64,000 nt of DNA, taken from the NCBI RefSeq assembly GCF_006438915.1, contig NZ_RCZE01000019.1, positions 1 through 64,000 on the forward strand. The letters run 5' to 3'. Positions 62,101 to 64,000 of the stretch are shown here, in pieces. The notes under the pieces were generated by a model, which worked only from the letters and a program-made list of their open reading frames with translations, made no database searches and was not told where the DNA came from. A program made the translations under genes and the position numbers. This DNA is from Pseudomonas arsenicoxydans (GTDB lineage Bacteria > Pseudomonadota > Gammaproteobacteria > Pseudomonadales > Pseudomonadaceae). The first letter of the stretch is position 1, and every line of letters starts with the position of its first letter.

Positions 62101-62867
62101 CCCACCCAGTGTTCCTGAATGGCGCTGATTTCACTGGGGCTCATGTCCGCCAGCACTTTGTCCAGAATGCCGACCAGAACCTTGTTGCCGGGAGGCACAG
62201 CCATTGCCAGTTGATAGCGGTAGGGGGTTTCGCCGCTGACATACAGCCCTTCGAGCTTGAGCTGGCGAAGGCTCCAGACACTGGAAGCGAGATCGCCCAC
62301 CACGGCGTCCACTTCGTCGGTGGCCAATGCCTGCAAGGCCGAGCTCACACTGGACATCGGCACGAGATTCAGGTCCGGGTGGTGGGTGCGCAGCAGCTCA
62401 TGGGGCGCATAGTTTTCCACCACGGCGATCTTCAGCCCGTACAGGTCTTCGAGTTTGTGCGGTTGGGCGCCGCCGACATGGGCCAGAATGACAATTGGAA
62501 AGTCAAGATACGGGCGAGTAAACGACAGGTAGGACTGGCGCTCCGGGGTCGACATGATGCCCGGTAAAACGTCCAGCTTGCCTTGCTTGGCCTGTTCCAG
62601 CACGACCGTCCAGCTGACCGGTTCGATGGGCGTGAGCTTGATGGCCAGCCGTTGACGGATCACGTTGATGTAGTCCGCAGCAAGGCCCTGATAGCGGCCC
62701 TGTTCATCGCGAAACTCAAACGGCGGCCAGGACGCGTCCACGCCCAGGCGCAAATCCGGGTGTGCGCTCAGCCAGCTACGTTCGTCGTCGGTCAGAGTCA
62801 GCGCGCCAGCCGTTGCGGTCCAGGTCATCAGCGACAGCAAAAAAAACACGGTCGGCAGTCTGGGCAT
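59121..62867 (-). CDS. rmcA: RmcA-like dual GGDEF-EAL protein with periplasmic sensor and PAS repeats
   Basis: 1248 residues. Signal/anchor at the N-terminus, periplasmic SBP_bac_3 domain (about 25-250: LGVDASWPPFEFRDEQGRYQGLAADY), membrane helix (about 265-290), four PAS domains (about 310-800), GGDEF (about 800-970, intact RLGGDEF near 887) and EAL (about 985-1235, GAEALIRW near 1013). Size, order and position next to rpoD match P. aeruginosa RmcA (PA0575), a c-di-GMP phosphodiesterase tuned by redox and arginine-type ligands. Which activity dominates here is not visible. Confidence 0.9.
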   Translation of the reverse strand: MPRLPTVFFLLSLMTWTATAGALTLTDDERSWLSAHPDLRLGVDASWPPFEFRDEQGRYQGLAADYINVIRQRLAIKLTPIEPVSWTVVLEQAKQGKLDVLPGIMSTPERQSYLSFTRPYLDFPIVILAHVGGAQPHKLEDLYGLKIAVVENYAPHELLRTHHPDLNLVPMSSVSSALQALATDEVDAVVGDLASSVWSLRQLKLEGLYVSGETPYRYQLAMAVPPGNKVLVGILDKVLADMSPSEISAIQEHWVGNVLEHRTFWSDLLVYGLPGLLFLTVMLAVVIRINRRLSSEIARRVDLEQELRSSEYHYRGLVESLSAIAWEARISDFTYSYVSPHAEDLLGYPLSHWLIPGFWRNIIHPADLTRAQSFCDHEVLAGRDHSVDYRVITADGRCLWVRDIVSLIEHGHEPIMRGLMIDISDAKRTEEALSLSEQKFASVFQQCPDILVIARLSDGCLLEVNKAFEEQIGLRAEDVIGQTATDLNIWGIPGVGPGLLQRLQAGSIRNLEMPFRRSNGHVFTGLISAEPFDLNTTPALVVVVRDISQLKETQQQLQTSEEKFAKAFHASPDGLLLSRQSDGLLLEVNEGFSRITGFNSAMSVDRSSLDLGIWVNLNERKQMLDLLHRDGFVRDFSCHIRRSDGQIRLCEVSSRPLPIGDDDCMLTIARDITERHLMQEKLQQAATVFESTAEGVLITDTQQHISAVNRAFTEITGYSESEALGHTPRLLASGLHDSAFYAAMWHQLTAEGHWQGEISNRRKNGELYPSWLTISAVRNRDKFITHFVAVFADISSLKHAQAKLDYQAHHDPLTGLPNRTLFESRLQTALNTQQENGGQGAVLFLDLDRFKHINDSLGHPVGDLLLKGIAVRLKEQLRDIDTVARLGGDEFIILLPGLQQNSDADNIATKLLNCFGAPFQAGEHEFFISASIGTSLYPKDGCDVATLVKNADAAMYRSKAKGRNRVESYTRDLTAQASERVALEHELRRAIERNELFLHYQPKISLDDHRLVGAEALIRWHHPTFGMVPPEHFIPLAEENGMILQIGDWVLETACRQMNEWNQVYECLGPLSVNLAGAQLRQPNLLGRIEQLLKDSHLQPGFLQLEITENFIMSQAEEALAVLHQLKQLGVQLAIDDFGTGYSSLSYLKRLPLDILKIDQSFVRGLPDDPHDAAIVRAIIALGRSMQFTVIAEGVETLAQQEFLAAEGCEQIQGYIVSPPLPADEFAATFLRIAVSDFSDSTAEKPSL

Positions 62868-62957
62868 AACGGTCTCGTTATGGCTCGGGGGAATGTTTCG
62901 AGTGTAGACGGGCTAGGCGGCGGGGGGGAGGTGCGAGGGATTTAATCTGCATAAAGC

Positions 62958-62985
62958 AAAACCCCCGGCCTGGGCCGGGGGTTCT
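62958..62985 (-). terminator. rpoD terminator
   Basis: aacccccggcc/ggccgggggtt stem followed on the minus strand by TTTTGCTTT, directly after the rpoD stop. Confidence 0.85.
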
Positions 62986-62989
62986 GTTA

Positions 62990-64000
<1,011 letters not shown>

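Overview
The window reads as a chromosomal segment from the Pseudomonas fluorescens group. The supporting signs are the linked rmcA-like gene, CAU tRNA and rpoD, the bioBFHCD cluster followed by several FadE-type acyl-CoA dehydrogenases, an RsmY small RNA, the pqqFABCDE cluster, and many REP palindromes of the tgtgggagcgggcttgctcg type. Identifications rest on motif reading and remembered families; no database search was run.

Layout. 1-0.3 kb: left end of an IS110-family element inserted inside a REP, with a probable bridge RNA. 0.4-4.1 kb: creD, a glutathione S-transferase and an ExuT-like MFS transporter. 4.3-9.9 kb: an iron cell-surface-signalling cluster (ECF sigma, FecR-type regulator, TonB receptor, PepSY membrane protein, small membrane protein). 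10-17 kb: DEDDh exonuclease, cNMP/CBS/DUF294 nucleotidyltransferase, lone receiver protein, malate synthase G and a GcvR-like ACT protein. 17-22 kb: rarD, srkA, phoX and modE. 22-28 kb: comF and the biotin genes bioBFHCD behind a BirA-type operator. 28-40.6 kb: three FadE paralogues, with an accessory pair (secreted protein of unknown function plus a large di-heme peroxidase/MauG-like protein) and a diguanylate cyclase between the first and second. 40.6-44.3 kb: rsmY, a LysR regulator, an aminotransferase-like protein lacking the PLP lysine, a damaged RelE/HigB-type toxin with intact antitoxin, and a Pmp3-like peptide. 44.5-52.2 kb: pqq genes plus an S9 peptidase. 52.3-55.4 kb: davBA lysine catabolism and an Lrp regulator. 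55.6-59.1 kb: a PQQ membrane dehydrogenase, a DUF4258/HTH pair and a CAU tRNA. 59.1-64 kb: RmcA-like multidomain c-di-GMP protein and the 3' part of rpoD.

How the genes fit together. The pqq operon makes the cofactor for the quinoprotein dehydrogenase 6 kb away. The ECF sigma/FecR pair probably senses a siderophore through the neighbouring receptor. The bio genes form one translationally coupled run. The first fadE has a near-consensus promoter overlapped by a PsrA-like palindrome, which suggests induction by fatty acids.

The least described parts are the REP-targeting IS110 guide RNA at the left edge, the di-heme enzyme/secreted protein pair at 30.3-35.3 kb, and the degenerate aminotransferase at 41.9-43.2 kb.
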